Source of the DNA: Chara braunii | Lineage: Eukaryota; Streptophyta; Charophyceae; Charales; Characeae | Direction of reading: 5' to 3' | DNA length: 22,326 nt | Assembly (NCBI GenBank): GCA_003427395.1 | Contig: BFEA01000935.1 | Coordinates: forward strand, 17,133-39,458 | Shown here: in pieces, positions 1 to 9,814 of the stretch | How the letters are laid out: each line of letters begins with the position of its first letter | How positions within the stretch are numbered: position 1 is the first letter of the stretch | Program-made: the position numbers and the translations under genes | The notes under the pieces: generated by a model | Told to the model about the DNA's origin: nothing | Seen by the model: the letters and a program-made list of their open reading frames with translations, nothing else | Databases searched by the model: none

Positions 1-600
1 TCCTCCATAGCCAACCACCTCACACCATCTTCCTCCTCCATCTTCTTCACCCATCCACCATAACCGACCACCTCACACCATCTTCCTCCTTCATCTCCTT
101 CACCCATCCACCATAGCCACCCACCTCACACCATCTTCCTCCTCCATCTTTCTTCACCCATCCACCATAGCCAACCACCTCGCACCATCTTCCTCCTCCA
201 TCTCCTTCACCCATCCACCATAGCCAACCACCTCATCCTCCATCTTTGTCAACCATCCTCCATAGCCAGCCCTTTCGCACCCTCTTCCTCCTCCATCTCC
301 TTCAACCGTCTACTATAGCCAACCACCGCACATCATCTTCCTCCACCATCTCCTCCACCCGCCATAGCCGACCACCTCACGCCATCTTCCTCCTCCATCT
401 TCTTCACCCATCTGCCATAGCCAACTACCTCGCAACATCTCCCTCCTCCATCATCTTCAACCATCCACCATAGCCGACCACCTCACACCATCTTCTTCCC
501 CCATCCGCCATAGCCAACCTCCTCGCACCATCTTCCTCCTCAATCATCTTCAACCATCCTCGAAAGCCAACCGCCTCACGCCCCCTTCCCCCGTCATCTC
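1..600. repeat. 53-bp CT-rich minisatellite, about 12 degenerate copies
   Basis: The octamer CCATAGCC (or a one-base variant) recurs at about 5, 58, 111, 165, 218, 260, 313, 362, 415, 468, 508 and 560. Most spacings are 53 bp; the exceptions are 40, 42 and 49 bp. Each unit reads roughly as ATAGCCAACCACCTCAC, then an ACCATCTTCCTCCTCCATC stretch, then TTCACCCATCCACC. The period is not a multiple of three, and the short ORF from 246 to 473 is only a reading of the repeat. The left edge of the array lies outside the window. Confidence 0.92.
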
Positions 601-713
601 ATTCACCTACCAAAGGCCATGACCAAAGGGGCGCAAAGAAGCAAGGTATAGAAAGGGGGACCTTAGGTAGGACGGTGGGACGAGTATGGGATAAATTGAT
701 TAGAAGTAGGAGG

Positions 714-714
<1 letters not shown>

Positions 715-761
<47 letters not shown>
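715..761. repeat. (CT)n microsatellite
   Basis: An uninterrupted CT dinucleotide run of 47 bp. It is followed to about 900 by further pyrimidine-rich DNA (TCCTCC, CTTCTTC). The serine/leucine-rich ORF read across it is a repeat artefact. Confidence 0.97.
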
Positions 762-764
<3 letters not shown>

Positions 765-929
765 TCCTCCTCCCCTATCCTCTTTTCTCCTCCTCTCTCT
801 TGCCTCCTCTTCTTCGTCCTTCACCACCACCTCCCTCTCCCCTTCATCATCCCTCTCTCACACTCTAAAAGCCTTGACCCTATCTCCTCCCCCTCTCCCC
901 TCTTGGCGTATAACTAACCCTCCCATACT

Positions 930-2020
930 CACATGTTACATTGCCAGGGAATGAACGGTGAAAGAAATTTGTCCGCACTTGGTGGAGAAAGTGGGCAAGG
1001 GAAGGGCTGCCTGTCCCTTGTGCCGGCAAGAAGGAAAGGAAAAGGGGCATTTGAGAATTTGGAAGGAGGCAAGTCCGAAAAAGGGACTAGAAAGAGTTGA
1101 TACAAGGTCAGTTGACTCAACCATCACCCCGATTGCATGACTAAGGGAAGAGATTGGCCTAGACCGAGGAAGGAAAAGGAAAGCACAAAGGGCTAAGGGA
1201 AAGTGAACTTAGGCTTGTGGGAGGGATTATGTGTTGACCCCATGTGGGGGGATGCTTTGCATAAATTGTGTTGGATGTGCAGGTGAGTAGCCTAAAGAGT
1301 CATTGAGCGAGAATGGGTCCCAGGTATGTCGGGCGGCAGAGAGAAAGTGAGACTCAGGTCAAACGGGTTATGGACTTAACCCTTGCCCTTGAATAAGTTC
1401 TTGAGCATGTTTGTGCAAAGCATAGTCGGCCATAGCAAATTGCAAGACATAAGGCGGCTAAGACGGCCGCCTCGATCAAAATAAAGACTTGGGACGTATA
1501 TGCGGGATGAGCCCCCGAAAAAACTAAGGGGTGTATAGGACAAATGCATAGGCTGGACAAAAGAAAGACATGCATGATGTATGCGACTACGAAAGTCATG
1601 GGTAGGATGGCCAAAGAGGGATGCAAGCAAAGCCCTAGGGAGGCATAGGGGGACCGCAAGACATGGTCCGCGGGCCCGAGCCGAAGGGCGGCCGCACGCT
1701 CGACAAGGTTTTGAGGACTCCTGCTTAGTGAATGCATGTGTGGCCCAAAGATGACGCTTGGCCTACGCATAAAAGAAGAAAGACTTTCAATAAACCTCCT
1801 GGACTGCTTGAGCATTGGAAGGAGCAATTCAATGATAACACCTCAAAGCATCAAGAAAAATCGCGATTGACGAAAAGTTTTCGCGAGTCTACCATCCGGC
1901 GAGAGAGCGGAGCTACATCCCCAATGTCAAAGCTCTCTCGCAAAATGACCCATCCCCATCCATCTCAAAGCACTAGGTGGGGGTGCCCCCGTGATGAACG
2001 CTCCGCGCCCTGAGCATAAG
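930..2020. other. Unassigned stretch with one Cys/His-rich short ORF
   Basis: No gene could be assigned here. A + strand reading frame at 958-1140 (60 codons, GTG first) contains C-P-H-L, then C-P-L-C, then a G-H pair. This spacing faintly resembles a BED-type or knuckle-type zinc finger, but it is too short to classify. GCAGGTGAGT at about 1281 looks like a 5' splice site. A + strand frame at 1732-2013 and a 157-codon minus-strand frame at 1354-1827 overlap here; neither shows a known motif and both are probably chance frames. Confidence 0.3.
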
Positions 2021-2640
2021 TGCGGGCGGAGCAGAGCCAACTAGGACCCGCAGTGGGGTCGACTCAGGCTCGAAAGTCTAACAGGGCACGACCCTACACC
2101 GGCCTAAGTAAAGGGGCCCCTGAATATTCACTAAAGGCCAAAATTCGACATTTGAAGCCCGCCAGTCAGTTGAGTAGACGCGTGAACCTCCCTAAGCTGC
2201 GTTGTAGTGTTTGGCCCAGGCATTTGCAGTTGCGCCTGGGCACATCCAGACAATGCAGGGCCAATACATCGCAAAGTGGCCACAGGCCTACGCAAAAGCA
2301 GCACTGTCGATGTACATACCCCGGGTCCTGTGCAAATGCAGCAAACGGCCCAAGTCTGGAGACTCGGGCCGTGCCCAACTGTAAAAGGCCCAGACCCTCA
2401 ACTGTAGCACCGGGCCTGGGCGCAGGCACTAGGGCCCAAGCGGAAGCTATTGGAAGCTTCCAGCCAGGCCACACGCAGCTAAGCAAAGGCTGCCAGTTCC
2501 ATATAGGAAGGAACGCAGCCAGGGTCAGACATTCTGGCCCACACAGGCAATGCGGTCACGCTATTGCGTTGCTGCGTTAGAGGTTGCATGTTGCGTTGCG
2601 GCCGGGGAGCTTGCGGGGCGCACGAGAGGTGAGAGGGGTG
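2020..2640. other. GC-rich non-coding stretch with hairpins
   Basis: This stretch is rich in GGCCCA and GGGCC words and has two clear inverted repeats. The first pairs 2214-2221 with 2234-2241: an 8-bp perfect stem (GCCCAGGC/GCCTGGGC) with a 12-nt loop. The second pairs 2346-2357 with 2360-2371: a 12-bp stem with one mismatch and a 2-nt loop. The 186-codon + frame over the area has no recognisable domain and is R/Q/P-rich, as expected from the base composition, so I do not call it a gene. Confidence 0.45.
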
Positions 2641-3030
2641 CTGCTGGGCAGTGGAGATGATGAGACACGCACCTGGTACATGAGAGAGGTCGGCTATGGT
2701 GTTGATGTCATGTACATTGGTTTTCGAGAGTCGAAGTGAGCCTGCTGCGAGAATGCTGATGTAGGTAGGATAGTCAAGTAGTGTAGGCTGGGCGCTGGGT
2801 GCCAGACAGAGAGGAGCGACATTGGATACTGTGTTGGTGTGGCCTGAGGGATTGAACATTGGCTCATTACTTCATTATCTTGCTCTTATTTGGATGGAAT
2901 CTTGGTGCATTTGTGCTCTCCGCTTGTACACGACTACTTGGACATCTTTGTGATTTCGCAACTTGGCTTTCTGTATATTGTTTTCACCCATACTCCTTGC
3001 ACAAACTGCAAAAACACAAGGAAGTACAAC
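2641..3030. other. Intergenic or intronic stretch, nothing recognised
   Basis: The composition is mixed and no coding signal or known motif was seen. It passes into the first copy of the dispersed repeat at 3031. Confidence 0.4.
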
Positions 3031-3258
3031 GCCATCCAATTGCAAAAAGAAATGAATGAACTTGAGAGGAGAGAGAGACCAAGGAAGAAGAAGAAGAAGA
3101 AAGGACAAAGATGTACACCAGCAAAAAACAATGACAATTCCCCCTTCTCTCGCCAACCAACTCCTCCTCCTTATTCCCCTCTCTTATTCAAACAATAAAT
3201 AATAATAACAACGATGAATGGCTGACCCATAATTAATGTCGGAATCCCTCTTCTACTG
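3031..3258 (+). repeat. Dispersed repeat, copy 1
   Basis: This segment aligns almost end to end with 4638-4875. Shared blocks occur in the same order: TTGCAAAAAGAAAT, GAGAGGAGAGAGAG, a GAAGAAGAAGA run, GATGTACACCAGCAAA, CGCCAACCA, TTCAAACAA, AATAATA, and GAATCCCTCTTCTACTGC at the right end. Copies differ by substitutions and small indels, mainly in the GAA-repeat. Homology stops sharply at the right end. The family is unknown; it could be the end of a mobile element. Confidence 0.88.
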
Positions 3259-4132
3259 CCAGCACAATATGAGGTTCACCATAGCCATGACCTCCATCTT
3301 CCTCCACCTCCGACAGGTCTGGGCTATGGCAGACTACTAAGGGCCTTAGCGGATCTTCAAAAGACAATGCAAAAGCAGATATGTCCTCCTCTCTTCAAGT
3401 CGTCTTGCCTGACTCTGCCTTGAAGGCTTCTTGATGTGGCATTACCGCACTTGGGGCCTTCCAGACGCTGGGCCTACCAAGGAGATGGAGATGGTGCCTA
3501 CCATAGCCAGGTAAGTACCCCTGGCACTCTCCTGCCTAGTCCCCTTCTTCCTCGTTCTCCTGCCTGGGGTCTTCCACCATAGCCAAGGTGGTCACCCAGG
3601 CACTCCTCCCCTAGCACTGCACACAAGCGCTCACTCCAGCAGTGTGACACCCAAACTTGCAAGCAGCAAATGGGGAGCAACATTCTACCAGCCTCTTGCT
3701 CGGTGACCTCCACGCCGCGCAGCCTCCAAGCAACCGGTACCTCCTCCCTTTCGAAGGGAAACATCATTGCAGACCTGGTATCTACTCCTACAGGCCCTAG
3801 GCCTACACTACCGGACTTCTACCCCTGGAGGGCCACACCCACACTCAGGCCGACAAGCACCCAGACAGGCACACGGACCAGCAAGCACGCACACACACAG
3901 ACTTAGAAAACTCAGCAGAACGCGGGAATCTCAGCAAGGGGTACAATCCAGCACCAAAATTCAGAAATCAGCAGTGTTCTCAGTCGGTGTTTTGGATGGT
4001 CCTTACAATTTCGTCTTTAATCAGTTTGCATGAGTGATGCATGAAAGAATTAATTGAAGCTTGACAAATTCGTAACTGAAACTCACAGACGAGCATGTTC
4101 CTCATTTCCTATCCATACACGTGGTACTGCAG
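3259..4132 (+). other. Probable intron sequence upstream of the dynein exon
   Basis: No coding signal on the dynein strand. The octamer CCATAGCC seen in the minisatellite at 1-600 reappears at about 3280, 3501 and 3580, next to CCTCCATCTTCCTCC and GGTGGTCACCCAGG words, so this is related repeat-derived DNA. The last 60 bases look like an intron 3' end: a TAACTGAAAC branch-point-like word at about 4073, a pyrimidine-rich TTCCTCATTTCCTATCC, and the acceptor TACTGCAG ending at 4132. Confidence 0.5.
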
Positions 4133-4438
4133 GGAAGGGTTGAAAGTTGGGCATCATCTCTGCAAATGTTACAGGAAATTCTGGACAGGTGGTTGCAATG
4201 CCAAGCCACATGGCAGTATCTCGAACCCATCTTTGGTTCACCAGACATAATGAGGCAAATGCCCGAAGAGGGAGAGAGGTTTCACATCGTCGACCAGATC
4301 TGGCGGGATATGATGAGAAGAACTGTGCTTGCTCCAGCTTGTCTAACAGTTGCTAAAGACATGGAGAGGCTTGAGTGTTTAGACGAGGCAAATCGCCTGC
4401 TAGAAAACATCCTGAAAGGCTTGGCATCGTACTTGGAG
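4133..4438 (+). CDS. Axonemal dynein heavy chain, internal exon (linker domain)
   Basis: This 306-nt exon encodes 102 codons of a dynein heavy chain, the ATP-driven motor of cilia and flagella. The peptide has the conserved core of the linker N-terminus: L-Q-E-I-L-D-x-W, then Q-A-T-W-x-Y-L-E-P-I-F, then S-P-D-I-M-x-Q-M-P-E-E-G-x-R-F, then V-D-x-x-W-R-D-M-M, and finally N-x-L-L-E-x-I-L-K-G-L-x-x-Y-L-E. The QMPEEG block is typical of single-headed inner-arm chains (DNAH3/7/12 type) rather than outer-arm or cytoplasmic ones. The exon starts after CTGCAG and ends before GTGAGT, is phase 0 on both sides, and stops where the family normally continues with a K-R-L-F-F-P-R-F-F-F segment. No internal stop or frameshift is present. 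Neither the preceding nor the following exon was found in the window, so introns must be very long or the exon is an orphan copy. Confidence 0.92.
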
Positions 4439-4637
4439 GTGAGTCACTACAGACTACAGTTGCTCATGGATTCGTTCTCTTTTCTGATGGTGGAGAGACA
4501 CACCCTTCACCAGTTAAATAGTTATTGGAAGCCCGTGGCATGGCTTGCCTTTGTCATCGCACATGCACTTCTCATGTTCGTTTTTGCTGTTATGATCCTG
4601 GCCAATTTCGAAGCACACATTCATCAGAAAGTGCAAT
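4439..4637 (+). other. Probable intron start downstream of the dynein exon
   Basis: It begins with the donor GTGAGT. The frame stays open to 4666 by chance, but the residues after the donor no longer resemble dynein. Nothing else was seen before the second repeat copy. Confidence 0.5.
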
Positions 4638-4875
4638 GCCCTCCACTTGCAAAAAGAAATAAATGAACTGGAGAGGAGAGAGAGGTAAAGAAGAAGAAGA
4701 AGATGAAAGAAAGAGGAAGAAGAAGATGTACACCAGCAAAGACCAATGAGAATTCCCTTCTTCTTCGCCAACCACTCTTCTGCTCCTTATCTCCTTCCCT
4801 CTAATTCAAACAAGAAATAATAGAAATAATGTTATGGCTGAACCAGAATCAATGTCAGAATCCCTCTTCTACTGC
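4638..4875 (+). repeat. Dispersed repeat, copy 2
   Basis: Same family and orientation as 3031-3258, from 1.6 kb further left. It has a longer interrupted GAAGAAGAAGAT stretch. Homology ends at CTTCTACTGC. The two copies flank the dynein exon. Confidence 0.88.
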
Positions 4876-5174
4876 AGGTGTTATGTGCCTGATTGAAACG
4901 AGATCCAACATGGCATCCACACGTTCCCATACACATGTGCAATGACAAGCAACTTTTGGAAGGAGGAATCCACACCACACCGGATGATAAGAATACACAG
5001 CGGAAGCACACAGATACCGAAACATAGAATTGAAATGAAAATCAATTCTAATTATCGTCCCTCCCCAAGTCAATCAACAGCACGGATTTCCAACGATCCC
5101 AACCAATAATTTACAAGATTTCATCGAGGTATCCGAGAGTCTTCTTCTTCCTCCCTCTTCCTCAAGCTCTAGTT
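4876..5174. other. Unassigned stretch, possible retroelement remnant
   Basis: A/C-rich, with no gene seen. The words ACACAGCGGAAGC and, on the minus strand, GTTGGAAATCC are reminiscent of copia-type long terminal repeats, but no terminal repeat pair could be established. A CTTCTTCTTCCTCCCTCTTCCTC tract lies directly before the ATG at 5175. Confidence 0.25.
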
Positions 5175-5828
5175 ATGGTCCTTGCAAGCACCCAACCTAT
5201 CAAGCCTGCCAATCGCCACACACCCTCCCAAATCCAACACCCCTCTCTGCACCACACAGGAAGCCCACTGCAGATGAAGTGTTCACTCAGCAGGGGAGCG
5301 CGGCTCCGGGATGATGAAGAAGAACAGCAACTCGATGAAGATGAAGATCTGCCACATCGAAGAAGAACCACTGAAAGTGCAGCTTCAGTGGCAGCTGACC
5401 AAACCCCAACAAGCACACAAATGGAGCTCGCGGGCCCCAGCTATGGCCTCCAGCAGCATGTGGAGAAGATGCCCTGAACACATGCCCACAAAAGCGCAGC
5501 AGGGAAGCAATGCAACCTCCACCAAGACCGTGAGAAGAAAAGCAACGAAAACAACCTCAAACTCCTCCACCTCTGCCTACTTCTACCGGACTTCCCTAGA
5601 CCCACAACACAGCAGCCACCTACAGACCTATCGGACCGTCCAAACAGCCAACCAGTCAAGAGCTACCTACATGCATCTAGATGGAAACCTAGACTAAGGG
5701 GACCCAAGGCTAGGACACACAAAAGAAAGACCTACGGGCCTACCAGTTTCCAGAAGGGCAGAAAAGGACAAAACAACAAGGCTGATGTAGAGACTATTAG
5801 AGACAGCTTCAAGGTTCAAGCCCAATAA
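5175..5828 (+). other. A/C-rich open frame with one stop, doubtful coding value
   Basis: An ATG at 5175 opens 100 codons to a TGA at 5475-5477. The same frame then stays open for another 116 codons to a TAA at 5826-5828. The first part has an acidic D-D-E-E-E-Q-Q-L-D-E-D-E-D patch; the second is rich in K/R/N/Q/P. No family is recognised. The + strand is poor in T here, which by itself lowers the chance of stop codons, so the open length is weak evidence. It could be a decayed exon or plain intron DNA. Confidence 0.2.
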
Positions 5829-6070
5829 GGCTCAAAAACAATCATACACCACAAACACACTACAGGTCGTGGGATCAAGTCCCAGGATGACATCCGAAAC
5901 TGCAGAAAACGACAAAACACTAAAGCCTAAGGGTCTAAGACTCCCAAATAGAACTACTAGCTACAGGTCTAAGGATCAAGCCCAGTAGGGCTCGAAGCTA
6001 ACAAACCAAACGTACAAATTACAGGTCACGGGATCAAGTCGCGCAAGGCCCAAACCAAGGAAACAGCAAA
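5690..6070. repeat. Degenerate tandem repeat, about 55-bp period
   Basis: The core ACAGGTCNNGGATCAAGYCC recurs at 5862, 5963 and 6021, and a variant TTCAAGGTTCAAGCCC lies at 5808. A weaker copy (AAGCCTAAGGGTCTAAGACTCCC) falls near 5923. Each core is followed by an A/C-rich spacer such as ACAAACCAAACGTACAAA. Spacings are roughly 54 to 58 bp. The outer edges are blurred. Confidence 0.6.
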
Positions 6071-6464
6071 CACAGTTAGTGTACAGTCCCACTGGGATAC
6101 TGTGATTTATTGCATTCTTACCCTCCGGGGGAGCGAGGACCCACGAGCTACCCAACCAACTACCAACCAAAATGGTTGGAGGGGCTTCTCTAGTTGTGGA
6201 GAACGTGAATACCGGAGAATCTCAGAGTGCAAGGAAAATGAGCGATACCGAATTCCAGAAACCAAGCAGCATCATACACATGAAACCAGATAGCCTTGAC
6301 CTCAAACCAAAAGCAGAATTGCAACTCGAGTTCCACCAAATAAGAGCACAGCAAAAGCTCACAAGTGACAATGTTGGAATAGTCTCATCATCATCAACAA
6401 TGAATCAATGTTGATCCCTATCTGGCGCTCAGCGCCCAGACGACGAATGGCAGATCCTATCTAG
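6071..6464. other. Unassigned stretch
   Basis: A/C-rich DNA. Two short overlapping + frames (6102-6293, 6172-6414) show no domain. The right end (CATCATCATCAACAATGAATCAATG) recalls the sequence before the right end of the dispersed repeat, but only over a short length. Confidence 0.25.
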
Positions 6465-6548
6465 CCTATCTACAATGCCGATGGTGACATCAACAGCTTC
6501 CCGAAGTACGAGCAGATCTCGACCAATGTCATTCGCATCAAGCACCAG
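6465..6548 (+). CDS. Candidate short internal exon, function unknown
   Basis: An 84-nt segment between a possible acceptor (TCCTATCTAG) and a strong donor (CACCAG|GTATGT) reads 28 codons in phase 0: it starts P-I-Y-N-A-D-G-D-I-N and ends I-R-I-K-H-Q. It looks more protein-like than its surroundings, with balanced residues and no low complexity, but I do not recognise the family. It could be another exon of the dynein gene or of a different gene, or a coincidence. The polypyrimidine tract is short. Confidence 0.25.
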
Positions 6549-7400
6549 GTATGTCGCTCGCTTCACTCACAACCTCGATCCTCCACACAGATGCCACATG
6601 CACCCAAGGACCACCATGCGCCCCATCCAGCAATGTGCAGGCCAGCTCGGCTATGGCTGCCTGCATCTTCCCTGCTCACCCGTGAGTGAGTAGGCACTCA
6701 CTTCAGCAGCTGGTGCAGCAGCGACAGCGAGTGCCCGAATCTCCGGCCAGGGGCTAGGCCCTTTCCTTTATGGAAAGTGGCTGCCAGCCGTGGGGTGCCT
6801 GGCTGGCCTGGGCCTCCCCACGGAAGCTTCCAGTAGGCCCCAAGTGGCCAAGCCCCTGTCGCATGGAATCTTCCACAGGGCCTGGGGTGGTCACCCGTTG
6901 ACGGCGGCTGTCTACCACCCGCATACTCTCTTTCGCCAAACAAAAAGAAAGAAAATTGTGTAGGTTCTTTATTTTTCGTATTTTCTGACTTGTGATTGTA
7001 TGTGACTGGGGGGTTTGTGGGGATTTGTTTTTTTTTTGCTTCTCGCACTGACCTTTGAAAAAGCAAAGGCAACGATTTGGACGAAGGTCGCGAGTGGGGC
7101 CACCGCGGACCAGAGAGTCGGGGGGTTTCCGGGCGGTACTCAAGGAGAAGGAAAAAGCAGGGAACTTTGAACCAAGCCACTGAAAGCTCGAGAATGAAAG
7201 CGCCAGGAGGGAACACGTGCTTTGACTATGAGCAGCTATTGGGCAACCACGGGGGAATGACGGAACCAGAATCGAGCCTGGGGGTGCGGGTGCGAGAGAC
7301 AGAGATGAGTAGCCAGCTTCGCTTTGTGCACGGTCAGATGATCAGTCGCGCGTCAAAGTGAGTTGCCATTGAGAACAGGTCAGCACCTTCGGCGGATTAA
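6549..7400. other. Unassigned stretch
   Basis: Contains GGCTATGGC and CCTGGGGTGGTCACCCG, which echo words at 3560-3600, and a poly-T run at about 7027. A 94-codon + frame at 7077-7361 and a 172-codon minus frame at 6698-7216 lack recognisable domains. No gene is called. Confidence 0.3.
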
Positions 7401-8241
7401 GATGATGACTGGAAGGGGGGGTCGGTTTCAGCACGACATCAGTCTTGAGATGGTCCCCACGGTGTGAAGATCCAACACGATCGATTGGCATGAGAACAAC
7501 CTACGACTTCGGCTCCTATGAGGAGAGGATAAGCGACCGAAAAAGGGAGGGGTGATTGGGGCTGTGAGAAACCGCGCGGGGAGGGGACCGAGGTCGACAC
7601 GAAAAGGGGGATGGACAACATGCCCGTTGGAAGGAGAGAGGGAGGATGAGAGGAGAACACGCCCCTGCACATTTGGAAAACCGATCTGAGGTGGGGGTAG
7701 GCTCCCTTCGATATTCATGGTAACCGTCGAAGCACAAGGAGCAGCTGAAGCGGCGCAGAAGGGAGGAGGGCCGCATGCAACCCAGGAAGTTCGGACTGAG
7801 AACTGGGAAATTGGAAAGAAGAAAGAGCCGGAGGAGAGACAGATGAAGGGCCCTCTCGCTGAAACTGCGCGTGCGCCCTGATCTTCTTGATAACGATTAA
7901 GAGAGGCCGGGGCAGCTAAGACAGCAATCAGCAACGGAGAAAGAGCGGGAAGTGCGGGAAGAAGGCGACGTGCACATGTACCGATTGTGATCCGGAAACT
8001 AGGAGGGGCAGGCGATCCTTCTGGGGACTAGCATGGGAAGAGGATCGAACATGGGGAGCGGGGGCAAAGTAGATAAGAATACAGAGGTGGGAAGAAGGAA
8101 AATTGGGGAAATTTTCAGGCTTCGCCGCCTTAAGGCGTGGAGCTTGAACTACGGGCGATAGAGAAGAAGAGTATAAGAAGCGTGAAGGTTTTTTTTTTCG
8201 GGGGAGGTGTTCAATGCGTACGAAAGAAGACGCCCGGTCGC
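7401..8241. other. Purine-rich stretch, no gene seen
   Basis: The + strand is strongly enriched in A and G (GGGGGAGG, GAAGAAG). This creates long Ser/Pro/Arg-rich open frames on the minus strand (for example 7428-7934) without recognisable domains. A poly-T run lies at about 8189. Confidence 0.35.
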
Positions 8242-8737
8242 GCGCGAGGAGACGTGCTGACTGAGGAGAGATAGAGAAAAAGGAAGAGAGAAAGGTGTGG
8301 AGAGAAAGACCACCATCGAGGGAGTAAGGGAGTACTCGGGACGTGCAACAAAATGCTCTCAGTTGCGCACAACCAGACTGAGGGGAGATAGAGAGAGAGG
8401 GAGAGAGAAAGGTGTGGAGAGAAAGCCTACCATCGAGGGAGTGCGGGAGTGCTCGGGGCGTGCGATAGAAGGCTTTCGGTGGCGCACGAGCAGACGGAGG
8501 CGAGATAGAGGGAGGGGGAGAGAGAAAGGTGAAGAGCCGACTATCTCGCTTCGCGAGAGAAGGTAAGCCCGTGGAAGTGGTAGCCTTCTCCCAATGCACG
8601 CACGGGGTCTCGAAAGAGCTGCGCTGAGCTGGGGCACGTAAAAAGGGGGGAGTCCTTAGTGCGGGAGGTCTGGTCGTAGGCTGTCCGACGAACTGCGGAG
8701 GCAGTTGCGCACGACGACGTGAGGCGGACTGTGGCAA
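7928..8737 (-). other. 269-codon Ser/Pro/Arg-rich open frame across the 117-bp repeat
   Basis: A minus-strand frame reads through the tandem repeat as 39-residue units containing S-L-D-G-x-L-S-L-H-T-F-L-S and S-I-S-P-Q-S. No family is recognised. The purine-rich + strand disfavours stops on the minus strand, and a + strand frame (8297-8566) is also open over the repeat, so I regard it as probably non-coding. Confidence 0.15.
8242..8540 (+). repeat. 117-bp tandem repeat, about 2.5 copies
   Basis: The unit runs from GCGCACNANCAGAC through GGCGAGATAGAG, GAGAGAAAGGTGTGGAGAGA, CCATCGAGGGAGT and GGGAGTRCTCGGG. The word AAAGGT recurs at 8291, 8408 and 8525, and GCGCAC at 8365 and 8482, giving a period of 117 bp. 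The first copy carries a few extra bases and the third is partial. Because 117 is 39 codons, the repeat keeps its frame on both strands. Confidence 0.9.
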
Positions 8738-9320
8738 GGGAACTCGGAGGGGCTAACGCGCTGAGCCCGGACATACCGGCACTCGGGATTTCGAGCATGA
8801 AGGTCGAGGGTGAAGAGGAAGCGGTAGTGGACGGGCCGCAGGAACGAACTAGCAGACTGCGCAGCGCGAGGACTGCAGGGCAGATCGAAGCCACGCAAGA
8901 AGAGCATTTTGCGGTTGGGGGGGGAATGCGCCCACGTAGCGCACAGACTGTAAAGCACCCGGAGGAGTTAGAGTGCGGGGGGGTAGAACCGGCTCACGGT
9001 CGAGTGCTGCGCATGCGCAAGAGCAACGATGTGCGAGAGAGAGGACTTTGTGAGAACAAGGAGAGGAAAGTGCGCGGAGCAAAGAGGGTCGCTCAAGGAG
9101 AGTCAGACTGCTGAACGAGGAACGAACGAGAAAGAGAGAGGGCGAGGGGTAGTCATGTCAAGAGGGCGCGGGTCACTTGCACTCGAAGGCTTGCGCCGAG
9201 CCCCTGTGGGCGAGTTCGAGTACCACAGCTCGGTCGTCCCCTTCTGAGCATCTGGTGACGAATTGAGATACTTGGGAGGGCAAAAGAAAGGGGGATACGG
9301 GGTCATCCGGGGCCTTAGCA
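8541..9320. other. G/A-rich stretch, no gene seen
   Basis: Continues the purine-rich composition (GAGAGAGGGCGAGG, GGGGGG). Overlapping frames occur on both strands without domains. The sequence changes into the tandem duplication near 9321. Confidence 0.3.
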
Positions 9321-9635
9321 ACGGCCTCCAAGGCCAGCATCACGGAAGCCCTTTGTTGTCGTTGCGCAAGATAGAGGGTCTCGACGGGTTGGGCTATGCA
9401 TTCTCGGGCAGGAAGACCAGCGGCGACGTATGGGGAAGGAGACCGTTGTGGCGGCCGCTTACGGCGATGGGAAAGGGTCTACTGGTTTGATCCGGTACCG
9501 ACATTCAAGTTCTCCCGGTTTCCTGAGCTGATTGAGACCTTACTGGATCCTGACCTTCGCCTTCTTGAGCCCAGAGAGTGAGAGAGAGTGAGAGTGATAG
9601 AGAGGGAGAGAGAAAGAGAAAGGAGGAGGGAGGAA

Positions 9636-9725
<90 letters not shown>

Positions 9726-9726
9726 N

Positions 9727-9814
<88 letters not shown>

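Noticed and set aside
246-473. 75-codon ORF within the minisatellite
   Set aside because: It is a reading of the 53-bp repeat, whose period is not a multiple of three.
1-600. CRISPR-like array
   Set aside because: The whole 53-bp unit is repeated, with no constant repeats separated by unique spacers, and the surroundings are eukaryotic.
1354-1827. 157-codon minus-strand frame with hydrophobic stretches
   Set aside because: No domain and no conserved motif. Other frames are also open over parts of it.
2020-2580. 186-codon + frame
   Set aside because: Arg/Gln/Pro/Ser-rich composition follows from GC-rich repeats; no domain and no splice context.
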